Origin: Haemonchus contortus
Lineage: Eukaryota; Nematoda; Chromadorea; Rhabditida; Trichostrongylidae
NCBI GenBank assembly: GCA_000469685.2
Contig: LS997566.1
Location: 30,995,496 to 31,059,495 of the forward strand
Direction of reading: 5' to 3'
Length of the DNA stretch: 64,000 nucleotides
Position numbers and translations under genes: made by a program. Below are positions 36,901 through 46,775 of this stretch, in pieces (positions within the stretch are counted from its first letter, which is position 1; the number at the start of each line of letters is the position of its first letter). The notes under the pieces were generated by a model. It made no database searches. It was not told the DNA's origin and saw only the letters and a list, made by a program, of their open reading frames with translations.

Positions 36901-39900
36901 TGTGAAGATTCATTTGAGAAAGATTCTCTTATAAGGCAAGGCAAACCTAAGACAGTCCTGTGGACTAGTGATTCACCTCCAGAATAAATATCTGAATAAG
37001 TTTATGTTAGTTTTGGATCTGCAATATTTTCCATAATAAAAGACAAGAAACGGCGAAATCAACACATCCACCCCACAGTTTTGACATATGTGCCTTCTCA
37101 TAGCATTCTCAGTTTTCTTGTTCGTAGTTGTTATCCCTTCGTAGATACGACTACGAAAAGCAGTAGGTGGGGAAGGAAACACGAAAAAATTCTATTCAAG
37201 GAAATGTGACGTCTTTTTAACTGGTGGTTGCGCCAGTTCTATGCACTTAGGGTGTTTAGACGTTGCCCAGCTATGGCTCGCGCTAAGTTTAATTTCAGCG
37301 CAGCAACTGCTCTGGCACCTTTTGGTCCATAGCTTTCTGGTACTGCGCATATTATGACTCATCGGAGATTTTGTTTTAGTTCTTCAAGCACCTCGTTTAG
37401 TTTTTAGCATTGATGAGAGCAACATCATCAGCGGAGATTTTCAGTTGGCATAGCATTCCGTTGTTGAGCCAATTTTTATTCTTTAGGGCAACAATGGATA
37501 GCAATGGTTTCCTCCATCCGCGTTTCATACTCGACTTTCTTGATGTTTTGAGTTGTTATCTCTGATTTTCGTCTCAAACTCAACAGCTCATGTACATAGA
37601 CAATAGTTGCCATTCGATGGATGTAGCGCTGCTGAGTGTGGAATTGTTGTATGGCTTTCTGCCTTGCGGCTGGATTCTGGTCTTGGCTATTTGTAGCCTG
37701 GAGCTTCGCTTTGTTGCATTTCGGCATCTAACACGCTTTATTCCCATTAACACACGCACATTCCATTCCAAAATTGTGCTTGTGGAAATTCCCTAGAATA
37801 AAAACATTTTTATGAGCTTCTGTTGTTTTCTGCGCATGGTGGAAGTATTCACTTGAATGGTAGCGCTCGGGGTGGGCAGAATGGGTTGCCCCCTTCATGG
37901 AATTAGGAACATGGGGCAATCGCAGTACGTTATAATCGCATGGGTATGAGATTTCTTCGTGGTCAGAGATATGTAGTGCATTATCACACGCATTTTACTG
38001 GGATCAAATCTCGAATCGAGACATGCCCAGGTGCCCAGAAACAGCAACCCTGCTTTCTGTTCCTTCTGGGTCGGCCAAGAGGGCAAGAGCATTGACTTGA
38101 ATGTCAACTAGCCCTCACAATTAATTGTATTCGCCCAGGCGCGCTTACGCATTCAGTCGCCTCTACGTTTTGAGTGGGAGTAGATGCATCGACGCATTCC
38201 ATAATGGAATCGATCAATACCAAATGACTCACCCAAAGCTTCAGAAGAGATGTGAATGCATTACCTTCAGTAGAGAAAAAGAGGCCTAACGAGTAGGAAA
38301 ACTGCAAAATTTATGCCTGAGTAAGGATGTTTAAGTTTTTTGGGATACCTGTACTCACACTCTCTCGGCTTGACTGTAGTGAAAGTGCGAATTTCTTCAC
38401 CTGGTTTTATATTGCTGACAGGAGGGAGAGCTCGTTTGAAAACAACTCTTCGGAAAAACATTTCACTTAGGTTTACTAGAGAGTGCGTTAGTTTTAGCTT
38501 TGATTACGTGGCCACATCGTCGTCTACGTAGTCATCAGGGTGCTACAAAACCTTAGGAAATCACCAAGTTGCAAACAACGTCTCTCTGTGTTGTCACAGT
38601 GACTCTGAGTCGTAAAGAGAACGGCAGGATGATTGACCCGCACAAAATGGTTGCACTTCTTTTCGTTTTTCTGGTTTTTCTGTGAGGTTAGATTTGACCT
38701 TTTCAGGTCTAGCCACCATAGAAATCGGAACTGATCTACATAGTATGCTGCAGCTTTTCTAGGGGTCTTTTAGTTTTCGGGTATAGATTGTTCCAAAAGT
38801 TCTGAAGGTCCATTTTTACATCAGGCCGTTCAGTTTTATATTCGTGGTTGCAAAATATCTGTGGAGTATGTCGGGTGCGTCAGTTGCTATTTGCAATTAG
38901 GGTTGCTAGAAGACTTTACCACATATATCCTGCTTTTCATTTCGTTTATTCCTACCTTGTTATGGACTTTCTGGATGAGAGCAACTGCTTTGTCAAACTA
39001 ACTTGAGTCTATGGGGAAAAGAATAAGGAGTTTTGATTGTAGGGCAAGCTATTTATTATTTGGAAGCAATAGTCTCGAGCTAGGTGCATTGGCTGTGTTC
39101 TGGAAGAAATTTCACAGAAAGGTTTCACTAACACATTTCACTCAAATTGATAGGCCTTATGCAGAGAATTTTTGGCTTTTATAGGCTGGGAGCAAGATTG
39201 AATACAGAATAAGTCAAGGAGAAAATTCTGAGTCCATATTAATGTTTCTAACACCGGGTGTTTACGGGTTACTTCGCTAGGTTATAAAAACGACAGGATC
39301 TAAATAGCTTTTTCTTTACGGGCTGCTGACAGATTTTGACTTTTAAGAAAATACTCTTTAACTATCAACTTATAGAGAGGGGAAGAAGAGGTTTTTGTAA
39401 CCTATGTATGTTCGTTACGGTAGCTTCCCTCACTCATTTGTCATTACCGTAACTGCATCCAAGAACTTAGGGTTTTTTGGAGGACAAGGGTATCAACTGT
39501 GTCACCTGTCGTCCCGCTGATCATCGACTTCTCGAGCGGGCACCAGTAACGTTTCCATTCGTCCCTGTCACGAGCCAGAGTGTTCCACTCAATCGTCCTC
39601 GCTTCAGAGACACGTGGTCCAACATTCCTTTCATTCAGAGCTTGCGTGAAGAAGTCTGACCAGGAATAGAACTAGAATCACCACGGATACCCTTGTCCTC
39701 CATGTATAGGAAGACAAGGGTAACCGCGCTAACTCTGGTTCTATTTCTCTCCAAGTAATTGAGTTTGGTGAACAATGCGATGCAAATTCATACTTGAACA
39801 TCACATACTGAATTGTGCTATCGAATGGAAAGTGAAACTGAGATGATATCCGAGAAAGTGGGGCCTGCCCTGGGAAGCCAGACTCTGCTAAACTTCTGTT

Positions 39901-41253
39901 TCGAAGTATGATGGGATCAACGAAGGGTTGTTGTTTCCAACAACCACTTTTGATCCGGATTTGGATTCACGCTAAAGGCGTACCTGCATCAATCCAATGT
40001 AAAATACCCTCGGATAGTCTCATTGCACGAAGCGATTTGCGTTCCTCGAGTTACCGGGAAAAGTTACTCTTCTTTGGACGAGTTACCGGGAAAAGTGATC
40101 ACTGTGTTCATCACATATCTAAACTTGGAGTGTGTATATCCTCATTTATGTGTGGGGATGGGTCTCCTTATGTCACACGGATTGCTAGTTAGCGCCTGCT
40201 TCCCTTCCACCGGCCCTTACCCTTTCTTGCTTTCTGCTGTTTCTTTCATAGCTCTAGCATCCAGCGAAGGAGCAGCTGTCAACTTACTTCCCTGCTAGGT
40301 TGTAGGCGCGCATTGTGCGCAAAAGTAAATGGATGGGAACCTTCTGAAACTTTTCTCCTAGTGATTACTACATTTTCGAGAGTGATTACTACATTTTCGA
40401 GAAGGTTTGGTACAAATAAAGGTTATCTACAACAAAATGTAAGCAAAACGTTTTTTTGTTAAGGTACGATTGAACGAGAATGGTGAGCCGATTCTGGTCG
40501 AGCAGAAAAAGCGAGAGGAAAAAGTTACGACTGTAGAGAGACCGGTCAGTTCTCAGTTTTTACTACTCTGTTTTCTTTCTGCGGTTGTTCAGCCAAAGCA
40601 TAGTTGATTAGTTGATGCCGTTCAAATGGACATTGCCGGCGGATGTCGGTGGTTTTGTCAGCCCCCAAACAGTACGCTTCACAATCACTCCGTTTGTGAG
40701 TGCCAAACGCTTCACGTGCAACCTGTTGGCTGGAGGAGAACATTTCTTCCATTTCCGAGTCGATTTTCCTAATTCTGCCGAGAAATGGGCTAAGGTGAGC
40801 GGATTTTTCTGCAGAGGACCTTTTCTGCTTCTGCGCCTCGTCACTTCCCACCTCCGTCTACGTTCATATTTTTTTTTCAAATGTGATAGTACGTTTTATC
40901 ACACGGAATTTAAAATCTGAAGTAAGAATAACTCTAGGAAGCAGTTATACGCAATAGCACTCGGAACTACAATTGGCAAACAGAGGAACGACAAATCACG
41001 ACCTTCCCTTTCTCGAAAGGCATCACTTCTGATATTCTTTTCGTTGCGTATGGATCCACAGTAGCTGTGAGTAACTCGTAATGTCAGTGCGTCAAACTTT
41101 CAGAAAATGTACGAAGTTCTGCTTTTCCAGGTTGATGTTGATGGTTCACCATTCATCAAGTTCGCATATCGCTCTGGAGATAACCCTGCGCTTATTGACA
41201 CGATTTCTGTAGAGGGTGATTGTGTTCTACAGCGATTTGTTCACAAAAATTAA
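27988..41253 (+). CDS. Tandem-repeat galectin (two carbohydrate-recognition domains)
   Basis: Beta-galactoside-binding lectin, bi-CRD type common in nematodes. Exons: 27988-28088, 31097-31195, 31293-31434, 31490-31606, 40464-40544, 40612-40794, 40938-41066 and 41131-41253 (TAA). Phases match at every junction and give 324 residues; the start exon is missing. Intron 3 has a GC donor (aag|gcaagt). CRD1 (about 1-153) starts [16 protein letters not shown] and has the full sugar site: H56, N58, R60 in ALHFNPRF, N79, W86, E89 and R91 in [13 protein letters not shown]. Exon 5 is a charged linker ([16 protein letters not shown]). CRD2 (181-324) keeps H227, N247, W254, E257 and R259 (NYNWQTEER), but the N and R of HxNPR are replaced (FHFRVDF). 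Introns 1 (3.0 kb) and 4 (8.9 kb) are full of transposons. No signal peptide is expected for galectins. Confidence 0.92.
28318..28400 (+). repeat. TG-rich microsatellite in galectin intron 1
   Basis: Imperfect (TG)n/(TATG)n tract next to the inverted copy of the 830-1110 repeat. Confidence 0.7.
28405..28570 (-). repeat. Inverted copy of the 830-1110 repeat
   Basis: The reverse complement carries the same order of landmarks: cgcgcaagcc, tgtgggcggagtcc, tgtttccatcc, tactcct, ccaaatttgaacgtt and acccacggaaacgtgaatcatgaa. As at 1111, a TG/AC tract borders the end. Confidence 0.65.
28774..30914 (+). mobile_element. Tc1-like element split by a mariner
   Basis: The left end cagggtaggccaaaattatga follows a TA and matches, reversed, tcataattttggcccaccct before the right-end TA. 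The transposase tail on the + strand is visible after the inserted mariner: [17 protein letters not shown], then stop, [30 protein letters not shown], where the aspartate at 30603-30605 matches the third catalytic acid of the Tc1/maT PMDFSVWS motif. Multiple stops and frameshifts make it dead. The whole composite lies in galectin intron 1. Confidence 0.75.
29416..30297 (+). mobile_element. Internally deleted mariner B nested in the Tc1-like element
   Basis: Inverted ends ttaggttgagtaaaaagttt and aaactttttactcaacctta next to TA. At about 880 bp it is some 400 bp short of a full mariner. The remaining C-terminal transposase (+ strand) shows [26 protein letters not shown] with the second D at 29926-29928, and [19 protein letters not shown] with the third D at 30031-30033. 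These are exactly 34 residues apart (DD34D). The N-terminal HTH is mostly gone. Confidence 0.85.
31631..32085 (+). pseudogene. Decayed coding-like frames in galectin intron 4
   Basis: Open frame 31631-31863 ([20 protein letters not shown], then [39 protein letters not shown]) is followed, after frame changes, by [20 protein letters not shown] and a stop at 32083. The last part contains a 35-bp tandem duplication (31983-32017, 32018-32052) encoding PLWE(T/F)DG(K/E)EEA. It cannot be spliced in frame to galectin exon 4. I do not recognise the protein; it could be a retrocopy or a transposon ORF. Confidence 0.3.
32104..33368 (-). mobile_element. Mariner C, Hsmar1/bandit-like, inactive
   Basis: 1265 bp with inverted ends ttaggtcgtgaagaaagtt and aactttcttcacgacctaa and TA duplications. 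The minus-strand transposase starts at 33188 with [20 protein letters not shown] and [20 protein letters not shown], a close fit to the mariner subgroup of human Hsmar1 and hookworm bandit. At least two frameshifts (near 32855 and 32740) separate the HTH, the VTCDEKWIL catalytic part and [11 protein letters not shown]. The third catalytic aspartate is changed to glutamate (LALTEHHF), 34 residues after the second D (32472-32474). It lies in galectin intron 4. Confidence 0.92.
33369..35479. other. Galectin intron 4, no gene recognised
   Basis: Short frames on both strands (for example minus 33371-33710, and + 34581-34853) have no family match or splice partners. A lysine/asparagine-rich A-rich region at 35090-35460 keeps a + frame open by composition alone. 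Confidence 0.4.
35480..35790 (+). repeat. Dispersed repeat family copy
   Basis: gccgttttccgacct and the segment cgaaaccatttattcgtgaa-cagtgcct match 49765 and 49840-49865, and the 23240-23310 region. Diverged. Confidence 0.45.
35829..36735. repeat. ~350-bp-armed inverted repeat around a GIY-YIG fragment
   Basis: The left arm 35829-36183 and right arm 36386-36735 are reverse complements over nearly their whole length. Examples are aattggcctattatggcaat with attgccataataggccaatt, and gagatttctcg/cgagaaatctc. The arms have about 200 bp of unique centre. Both arms encode the same endonuclease tail, reading outwards ([20 protein letters not shown] on minus, [20 protein letters not shown] on plus). 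Confidence 0.85.
36215..36575 (+). pseudogene. GIY-YIG endonuclease domain of a retroelement, decayed
   Basis: The reading order is [12 protein letters not shown], a frameshift, [34 protein letters not shown], two in-frame TAG codons (36372 and 36378), then [12 protein letters not shown]...[22 protein letters not shown]. The EIYIGETG core (36342-36365) with flanking C..C pairs is the GIY-YIG nuclease of retroelements of Penelope type, which use it to nick target DNA. No reverse transcriptase is attached here. An inverted copy of the C-terminal half lies at 35940-36194. Broken, so not functional. The Penelope assignment is inference. Confidence 0.7.
37240..37475 (-). pseudogene. Reverse transcriptase fragment (palm motif C)
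   Basis: Minus strand reads [20 protein letters not shown], then VALINAKN, stop, EVLEELKQN. This fits the LRFADDIVLI..EMLEELN block of RTE/non-LTR reverse transcriptases, with S-ADD in place of F-ADD. Stops and frameshifts are present. Confidence 0.4.
37476..38107 (-). pseudogene. Minus-strand coding-like frames, unidentified
   Basis: 37476-37727 ([20 protein letters not shown], then [20 protein letters not shown]) continues in frame across one TAG into 37728-37919 ([20 protein letters not shown]). After a frame change it runs to 37895-38107 ([20 protein letters not shown]). The composition is strongly protein-like, but stops break it. It sits directly upstream of the RT fragment on the same strand, so a retroelement origin is possible. 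No family recognised. Confidence 0.35.
38108..39478. other. Galectin intron 4, no gene recognised
   Basis: AT-rich intron DNA; no supported exon or element. A small inverted repeat (gttacggta/taccgtaac) lies at 39416-39452. Confidence 0.4.
39479..39701 (-). mobile_element. RTE retrotransposon 3' end inside a 16-bp inverted repeat
   Basis: On the minus strand about 39490-39660 reads [20 protein letters not shown], then [20 protein letters not shown] and a stretch like the RTE ORF2 terminus. The fragment is bracketed by ggaggacaagggtatc (39479-39494) and its exact reverse complement (39686-39701). Only the very 3' end of the element is present, as is usual for 5'-truncated non-LTR copies. Confidence 0.75.
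39702..40463. other. End of galectin intron 4 with small tandem repeats
   Basis: cgagttaccgggaaaagt is repeated (starts about 40048 and 40078), and the 21-base unit starting agtgattactacattttc is repeated directly at about 40361-40402. No exon was found until 40464. Confidence 0.5.
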
Positions 41254-42285
41254 GATGGACTTACGTGATTTATTTATCTACTGCTTTGTACCCCGTATTT
41301 TCGTCTATTATTTTTTCAAAAGACCAAATTTGGGTGGGAAATGATTCGTGGCCATTCCAACTTATTCCCTAGTCTTCTGCTTCAGTATATGTCATCCTTT
41401 ATTCATAGCGTTCATTTCTTTGTAGAGCGCTCCCTCCGGTGGTACCCAACTAACAGTATTCTCTACTATTTCCCGAAATTATGAGCTACTTTCATTTAAG
41501 ATTTCCCACCCTCCAGCTTGGCTTAGGGCTGTGACGCAGCTGCTTATGGTATAAGATAGCATCTTGCTATGGTTGGGCCATGCAGTTCAAATGAGTTTCA
41601 TATTACAACTAGTGACTGGGAATACAGTCAACTTGCCTTTCAAAATGAACTAGTAAGTAGTGCTGAAACATATGCTATCAACTAATAATTTTATACGTTT
41701 CCTTCGAGAATAATGAAGGAACAGTGGTTCTTAATTCGGTCGTTACATTGTGAAGATAGGGCTTCGTCACAACCTTGGTGTTTTCGTACCCCTCCTCAAG
41801 CGTTTTGAGGACATTGCTGAACTTTTTTCTTCATATTTTCCTTTTTTTGAATAAGAAAAATCGTGCAGTGCTCCGCCAATCACCCATTAAATCGGCACAA
41901 CCTTGAAACGTTGGAAACTTTCAATGTTGGGCTCAAAGTAACTGTCTCGAAGGTGTAGGGGATAAAGAATACTAGGTGGTGAAAGCACTAGTAGGGTTTT
42001 AGTCTCGTCCGAAACTTGGCGTTTCACTCACAACTGGCCTACCTTGTGACTTCCTATTGCTCTTCTGCGTTTTCCCCTATAATACGGTCCCCCCTTCCGG
42101 TACGTCAGTGCTGCTTCGCATGGTCAACCTCAAACTCGACAAATTCGAATGCAAAGTACTGAATCAGCAGTACTTTGGGTTTCCTTCAGACATTATTAGG
42201 CACTGTCACTCTTCAATCTTTGAGCACGATTTTCGCCCATTTTATCTGTATCGGTCCCCAGGAATATGCTGAGAAATCGTATTTA
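41254..42285. other. Galectin 3' flank, no gene seen
   Basis: No canonical AATAAA near the stop. A + frame at 42057-42272 has no splice context. Confidence 0.4.
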
Positions 42286-43563
42286 TTAGGTCATCTCATT
42301 CAAAAGTTCGCAGACATCCAGAGGAATGGCGGGATTAGGAAAGAGGCTGTCACCATCGACAGTGTTTTGATCAGAAGCGAGTACCGTCAGCTACGACACT
42401 GCCCGATTTCGACATCATGGCTGCAGCAGAAAATATTGACAATTTGAAAAGAAGTAGTACTGAACAGGATCAACGCGAAATTAACAAATGGGGCGCTACA
42501 CAAGGAGAATCCGCCGCTCAAATTCATCGTGAGCTCAATCAACAGATGGACGGGACGAAGTTCTTCAAGCGTAATGTGCAGAAATTGGTGCGAATGTTCA
42601 AAGAAGGAAGAACGGAGACAAGTGAAGGCCGGGTGGTGCTCACATTGTCCACTCCGCACACGAAGAACGAGTGGCTGAAATCAAGCGTCGAATGGCTGAG
42701 CGCAGAGAATGCACCATTGCCGAACTTGCCCGCGAGACCGGCATTCCTGCTACTACCGTTGGCCGAGTTGTGTCCAAAGAATTGAAGACGGTAAAGGAGA
42801 TGTGTGTATGGTAACCTCATTTACTTACAGAAGCACAGGTCCGAAACTGAATTGATGCCTGTAGAAACAATCTTCTCCGCGACAGACGTCACCCACGACT
42901 CTTGAAACGAATGTTGGCTATAGATGAAACATGGGTGGTTTGTACACTGAGCCCGAAAGTCACAAGCGTCGGGTTTGGATGGACGCCACCGCCCGAATTG
43001 AATTCATAAAGAGTGACGTGGTTCTAAGTGGATGCCCATCATGGCAATGGATTTCTGGGGCGTGGCGGTCTGGCGACTCTGTCCTGAAAAAATGACCGTC
43101 ACTTCTGAAGTGTATTGCCAGTTTCTCGACGACAATACCGACAACTCGATGGCAGCACACAACTCCAAGAGGGCAATTATCGCTCATGACAATGCCAAGC
43201 CCCAGCCATCTCGAATTGCGCAGCAGTTTTTTGAAGAAAAGAGTATTGGAACCTAGATTCAACCGCCGTATTTCCCGAGCTCCAGCCGTGCGACTTCAAC
43301 TGGTTCGGTCAAATGAAGATACGTCGAAGTGGCGAACGCTTTGACAACTGGTCGATCGCCGAAATGGACATTAACAGCATTTTATCTGCACACGTTGAAG
43401 GAAAGAAGCTACTTGGTGTCCAGATGCTACCTGAACGCTGGGAGAGGGTCGTCAACAATGATGGAGCCTACCCGACGGAACACTAGAATATTAGCTTTTT
43501 ATCTTGTTTGCTGTTCATTTTATTCGAATAAAAGCTTGCGAACTTTTGAATGAGATGCTCTAA
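42286..43563 (+). mobile_element. Mariner-like element D, inactive
   Basis: 1278 bp, with inverted ends ttaggtcatctcattcaaaa and ttttgaatgagatgctctaa and TA duplications. The + strand transposase begins MAAAENIDNLKRSSTEQDQR at 42417. After a frameshift it has a second HTH (RRECTIAELARETGIPATTV), then LAIDETWV (D at 42923-42925), IIAHDNAKPQPS (D at 43188-43190) and PCDFNWFGQMK (D at 43293-43295). The last two are 34 residues apart, giving DD34D. Stops and frameshifts disable it. Its two-HTH head differs from mariners A and C, so it is a separate lineage. Confidence 0.9.
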
Positions 43564-44174
43564 TATTTTTCCGAAATGGTGTTACGGTGACAACAGTCGA
43601 TGGAGTTGTGAGCGAACTATTTTGCATTACAAAGCTCTAAAGATGTTTCTTGTGAAGTCTTATTCTGATTGTGTGAAAAATAGGGTGTTGGTCAGAAGAT
43701 GCTCCTTCACCAGTAGTTTTCCTACTTGATCGCTCTCTTGTGTATCTCTTTACGGTGTTCCTCTGTTTTTTATGCTTCGCAAACAAGTTTTCTTTTGAGG
43801 TTTTCTGTTTATCCACCAGATGGTTGCTATTGTTGTTTTGAGTTCGCTTACAACTTTGTGATAATATCCGAGTGAAACGAGTTCCTCTCCTGAAATTCCA
43901 TCAATTCTCCATCTATTTGAGTTGAGGTGTAATTTACAGAGAATATATGCTTGCAATCAATTATGTGATATTTCGTGATTTTCCGAAGTTACATTATACT
44001 GTTATGAATCGGTGTCAAATTATTGGCTTGTAGCTTTTTTGTTTGATATACATGGTTTTGCTACTGGTAGTAATTCGTGCGTTATTCCAATGAACCTTAT
44101 AATTCCAACCATCATGCCTTTCATTCGATTTTAGGTTATTCGTTTCATTAATTGCGTGTAGTGTATAACTGTTT
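43564..44174. other. Intergenic, nothing recognised
   Basis: AT-rich DNA between mariner D and the first SINE-like copy. Confidence 0.4.
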
Positions 44175-44465
44175 TAATGGGTGGAGGTGTGCAGTGGCAA
44201 GTGACGCAATACCTCACACGCATGATCATGGGTTCGAATCCCGGTTCGATATCCGCCTAGGCCAACCAGGCCTTCCATCCCTCCAGGGTCGGTAATTGGT
44301 TCCAACTCGTCTGGGAGAATAAAAGCACTGACTTGTGCATCGGCTGGCCACCGCAAGTCATTGTATAGTCATGTTTAGTACACGTACGAACTCATTACGC
44401 CATTGCGAGTTGGAATGGAGGTCGAGGGGGGTCGGGGGCGCATCCCTCAGACGGGATTGATCAAC
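44175..44465 (+). repeat. tRNA-derived SINE-like repeat, copy 1 (best preserved)
   Basis: The 5' part looks like a tRNA: ggtgtgcagtggcaagt (A-box-like), then a perfect polymerase III B box ggttcgaatcc at 44231-44241. The tRNA-unrelated body follows, with landmarks gccaaccaggccttccat, ggtcggtaattgg, aactcgtctgggag, aaaagcactgac, catcggctggccaccgcaa and cgcatccc. The same landmarks recur in seven other places in the last 20 kb. Confidence 0.75.
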
Positions 44466-44739
44466 GCCAAAACTTCATCCTTTACCCTTTATAACTGTTT
44501 TGATTCAAACCCACTCTGCCCGACAGAATGACTTTATGGAATAGGAAGCGTAGAGAGCTTGAGCACATATTATCTTGAGAATTGGTGCTAGGAAAGTGAC
44601 CCTTATGACACCAGCACGCGTCACTTTTTTGGTACCAATCCCACATGGTATTTCTTCCACCAATTCCAATGGTGACACCACTTATCATTGCTTCCCTTCA
44701 GCCCATTTCAAACAGCATATGTAATATTTGTTGGGTAGA

Positions 44740-44918
44740 GGAGATGAAGAATCAGGTGACGCATTATTACACTAATCAGCCAAGCCTTTCATATCCCTGA
44801 GGTCGGTTAAGTGGTACCAGACTTGTCTAAGGGAATGAAAGGGCAGGCAGGTCACTGCGAATTGTATAGACCACATATGTCATTGAATGAAAGTCGAATG
44901 CAGGGCGCATCTCAAAGC
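44740..44918 (+). repeat. SINE-like repeat, copy 2, B box deleted
   Basis: Retains caggtgacgca, then jumps to cagccaagcctttcatatcc, ggtcggtta, ggtaccagacttgtc and gaatgcagggcgcatct. The B-box interval is missing, so it would not be transcribed by Pol III. Confidence 0.6.
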
Positions 44919-45559
44919 ACCTAAGTATCCTCTGTATCCTTCATGTGTGTAAGTATCAAGCTGCCCTTTCACCATATGGTCTGTGAGTTGTTCCTGGACA
45001 ATTCGTTAACTTGTTCTGTGAACTTGAGCTTGATATTGTAATTAGAGAGATTAGATAAATCAAGCCTAGCCCTATCTTCATTCAACACATAATACAACAA
45101 AAATGACAAGAAAAACCTGGGCGCCCCGCAATATGAATATGTCCCTAAGACTTGTTAGAAAATGAAAGGGGTGGGGACAACACTGATATGTAAAGTCTGG
45201 GATATTAAGAATGAGATCATTTTCGGAAAAATCACTGGTACTTACAGAGCAACGTAGAAGATCATCTCATTTCAATGGCTGGCCATAATCTAAGCACCTA
45301 GCTGCAGTTCAACGGTCTGCATGCTGAGATAGAATCCCGATCTCACGACGTGATCAGAGTGAACAGTCTTCTGGCGAACGGTTGTAGTTTTCTGATCAAC
45401 CGACACTGGCAAGCGATTGGAATCTGAAACGAGTAGAGAGTAGTACGTATGTGACCAAAGAGCGTCATGTACATTGCAATGTTCCTTAGTGGCATAGTTG
45501 GCATTAAGTTTGATTTTGCAGCTGGTCTACAGGGTATCAATCCAGAGCTTGAGCTCCGT

Positions 45560-46165
45560 CAACGAACGAATTAGGGATGCCGTTACTCATGTCAAAAGAA
45601 CAGGTGAATCGGACATGGCATACAATTTCGTAATGACCGTTGGACCGAGGCCGTTACTGAACGGAGCCCGGAGGACGTCAAACGAACACCAGGACGGCCG
45701 CCGTCGCGGTGGTCAGACTTCTTCACGAGAGTTTTCAATGGAAGGAATGCTATACGTCGTGTCCCTTGAGCGAGGACGATCCACTAGACTGGTCTGGATC
45801 GCGTTAGGGTCGAACGGGGTGTGGTGCGTTAGGAACGAAATGGTCGCGTCGCGGTGAGAGGGGCGTCGCGCGCGAAAGAATGTAACAGGATGCAGCAGAA
45901 GGTAAGAAATACAAGAACAAAAGTACTAGAAGTAGAATTATGCATAAAATAATGATCGCATATCGATTGAGCTGTACTAAGAACGCTAGAGCGATAATAA
46001 CGGCAGATGAGTGGTCCGCGACAGCCGCGTGCGGCGAATAGATTACCCAAAATCGTTCCTAACGCCCGTCTCGTCTCCCGTCGAACGGAGACGTCACTCG
46101 AGCCCGTTCAAGCAGTCGATGGTCAACGGGACGATGTTGATACAGGGAAGTTATTCTGGCATGTG
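45560..46165 (+). mobile_element. RTE retrotransposon 3' end, diverged
   Basis: Shifting + frames give an RTE ORF2 tail: [32 protein letters not shown], then ARTIH and LDRVRVERGVV. A separated VDGQRDDVDTG near 46110-46150 matches the element's terminus. The region is GC-rich and frameshifted. About 150 bp at 45861-46010 does not fit and may be an insertion. Confidence 0.6.
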
Positions 46166-46775
46166 GTGGGACGGTCACGGCTAACGTGGTTTCGGCTTTG
46201 CATGTGACAATTCCGGAAAGTGCGGTATCGGCCTACTAGGAGTTGGAATCAATTCGAGTTTGAGCCACATTCACCACCAAAGGACGCGCTAGAATACACC
46301 TCGCTGGTCACCTTGCTTTTTTAGCTCTACTGCTTTGTTTTACTTTAATAGCTATTGAATGTCTTCGTTTTATTATCGAAGATTAAGGTATCCCGATAAT
46401 GTTCTTTCTTGGGTCCGCTCGCATTTCCATATTTTGAATCGAGATACATTAGTACTATTGTTGTGAAAGAATGTTCTCAGTTCAGGACATTTTACACACT
46501 CTTAAACTGAACCCGAAAAAATGGGAATCATCTGACTTCCTTTTGTATTAGTTTATCCCATAAATGCCATTTTTATGGCAACATAAGCTTAATCCGCCAT
46601 ATGGATGGCTTTGAAATAAGGGAGATAGGTGAAACACAATGACCAGCTTAGATTTGAATGGTGCTGAAGAACAGATGTATTTAGTGAAAATAAGCACTTT
46701 TACCCCCAGTGAAGACTTTTACTGATACGGGAATCGGTAAGTTCGTAAGAGTTGAGTAAGAGATTGAGTAATCAC

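Noticed and set aside
44231..44241. Functional tRNA gene at the perfect B box
   Set aside because: The upstream half does not fold into a proper tRNA and the same head is repeated in other SINE-like copies.
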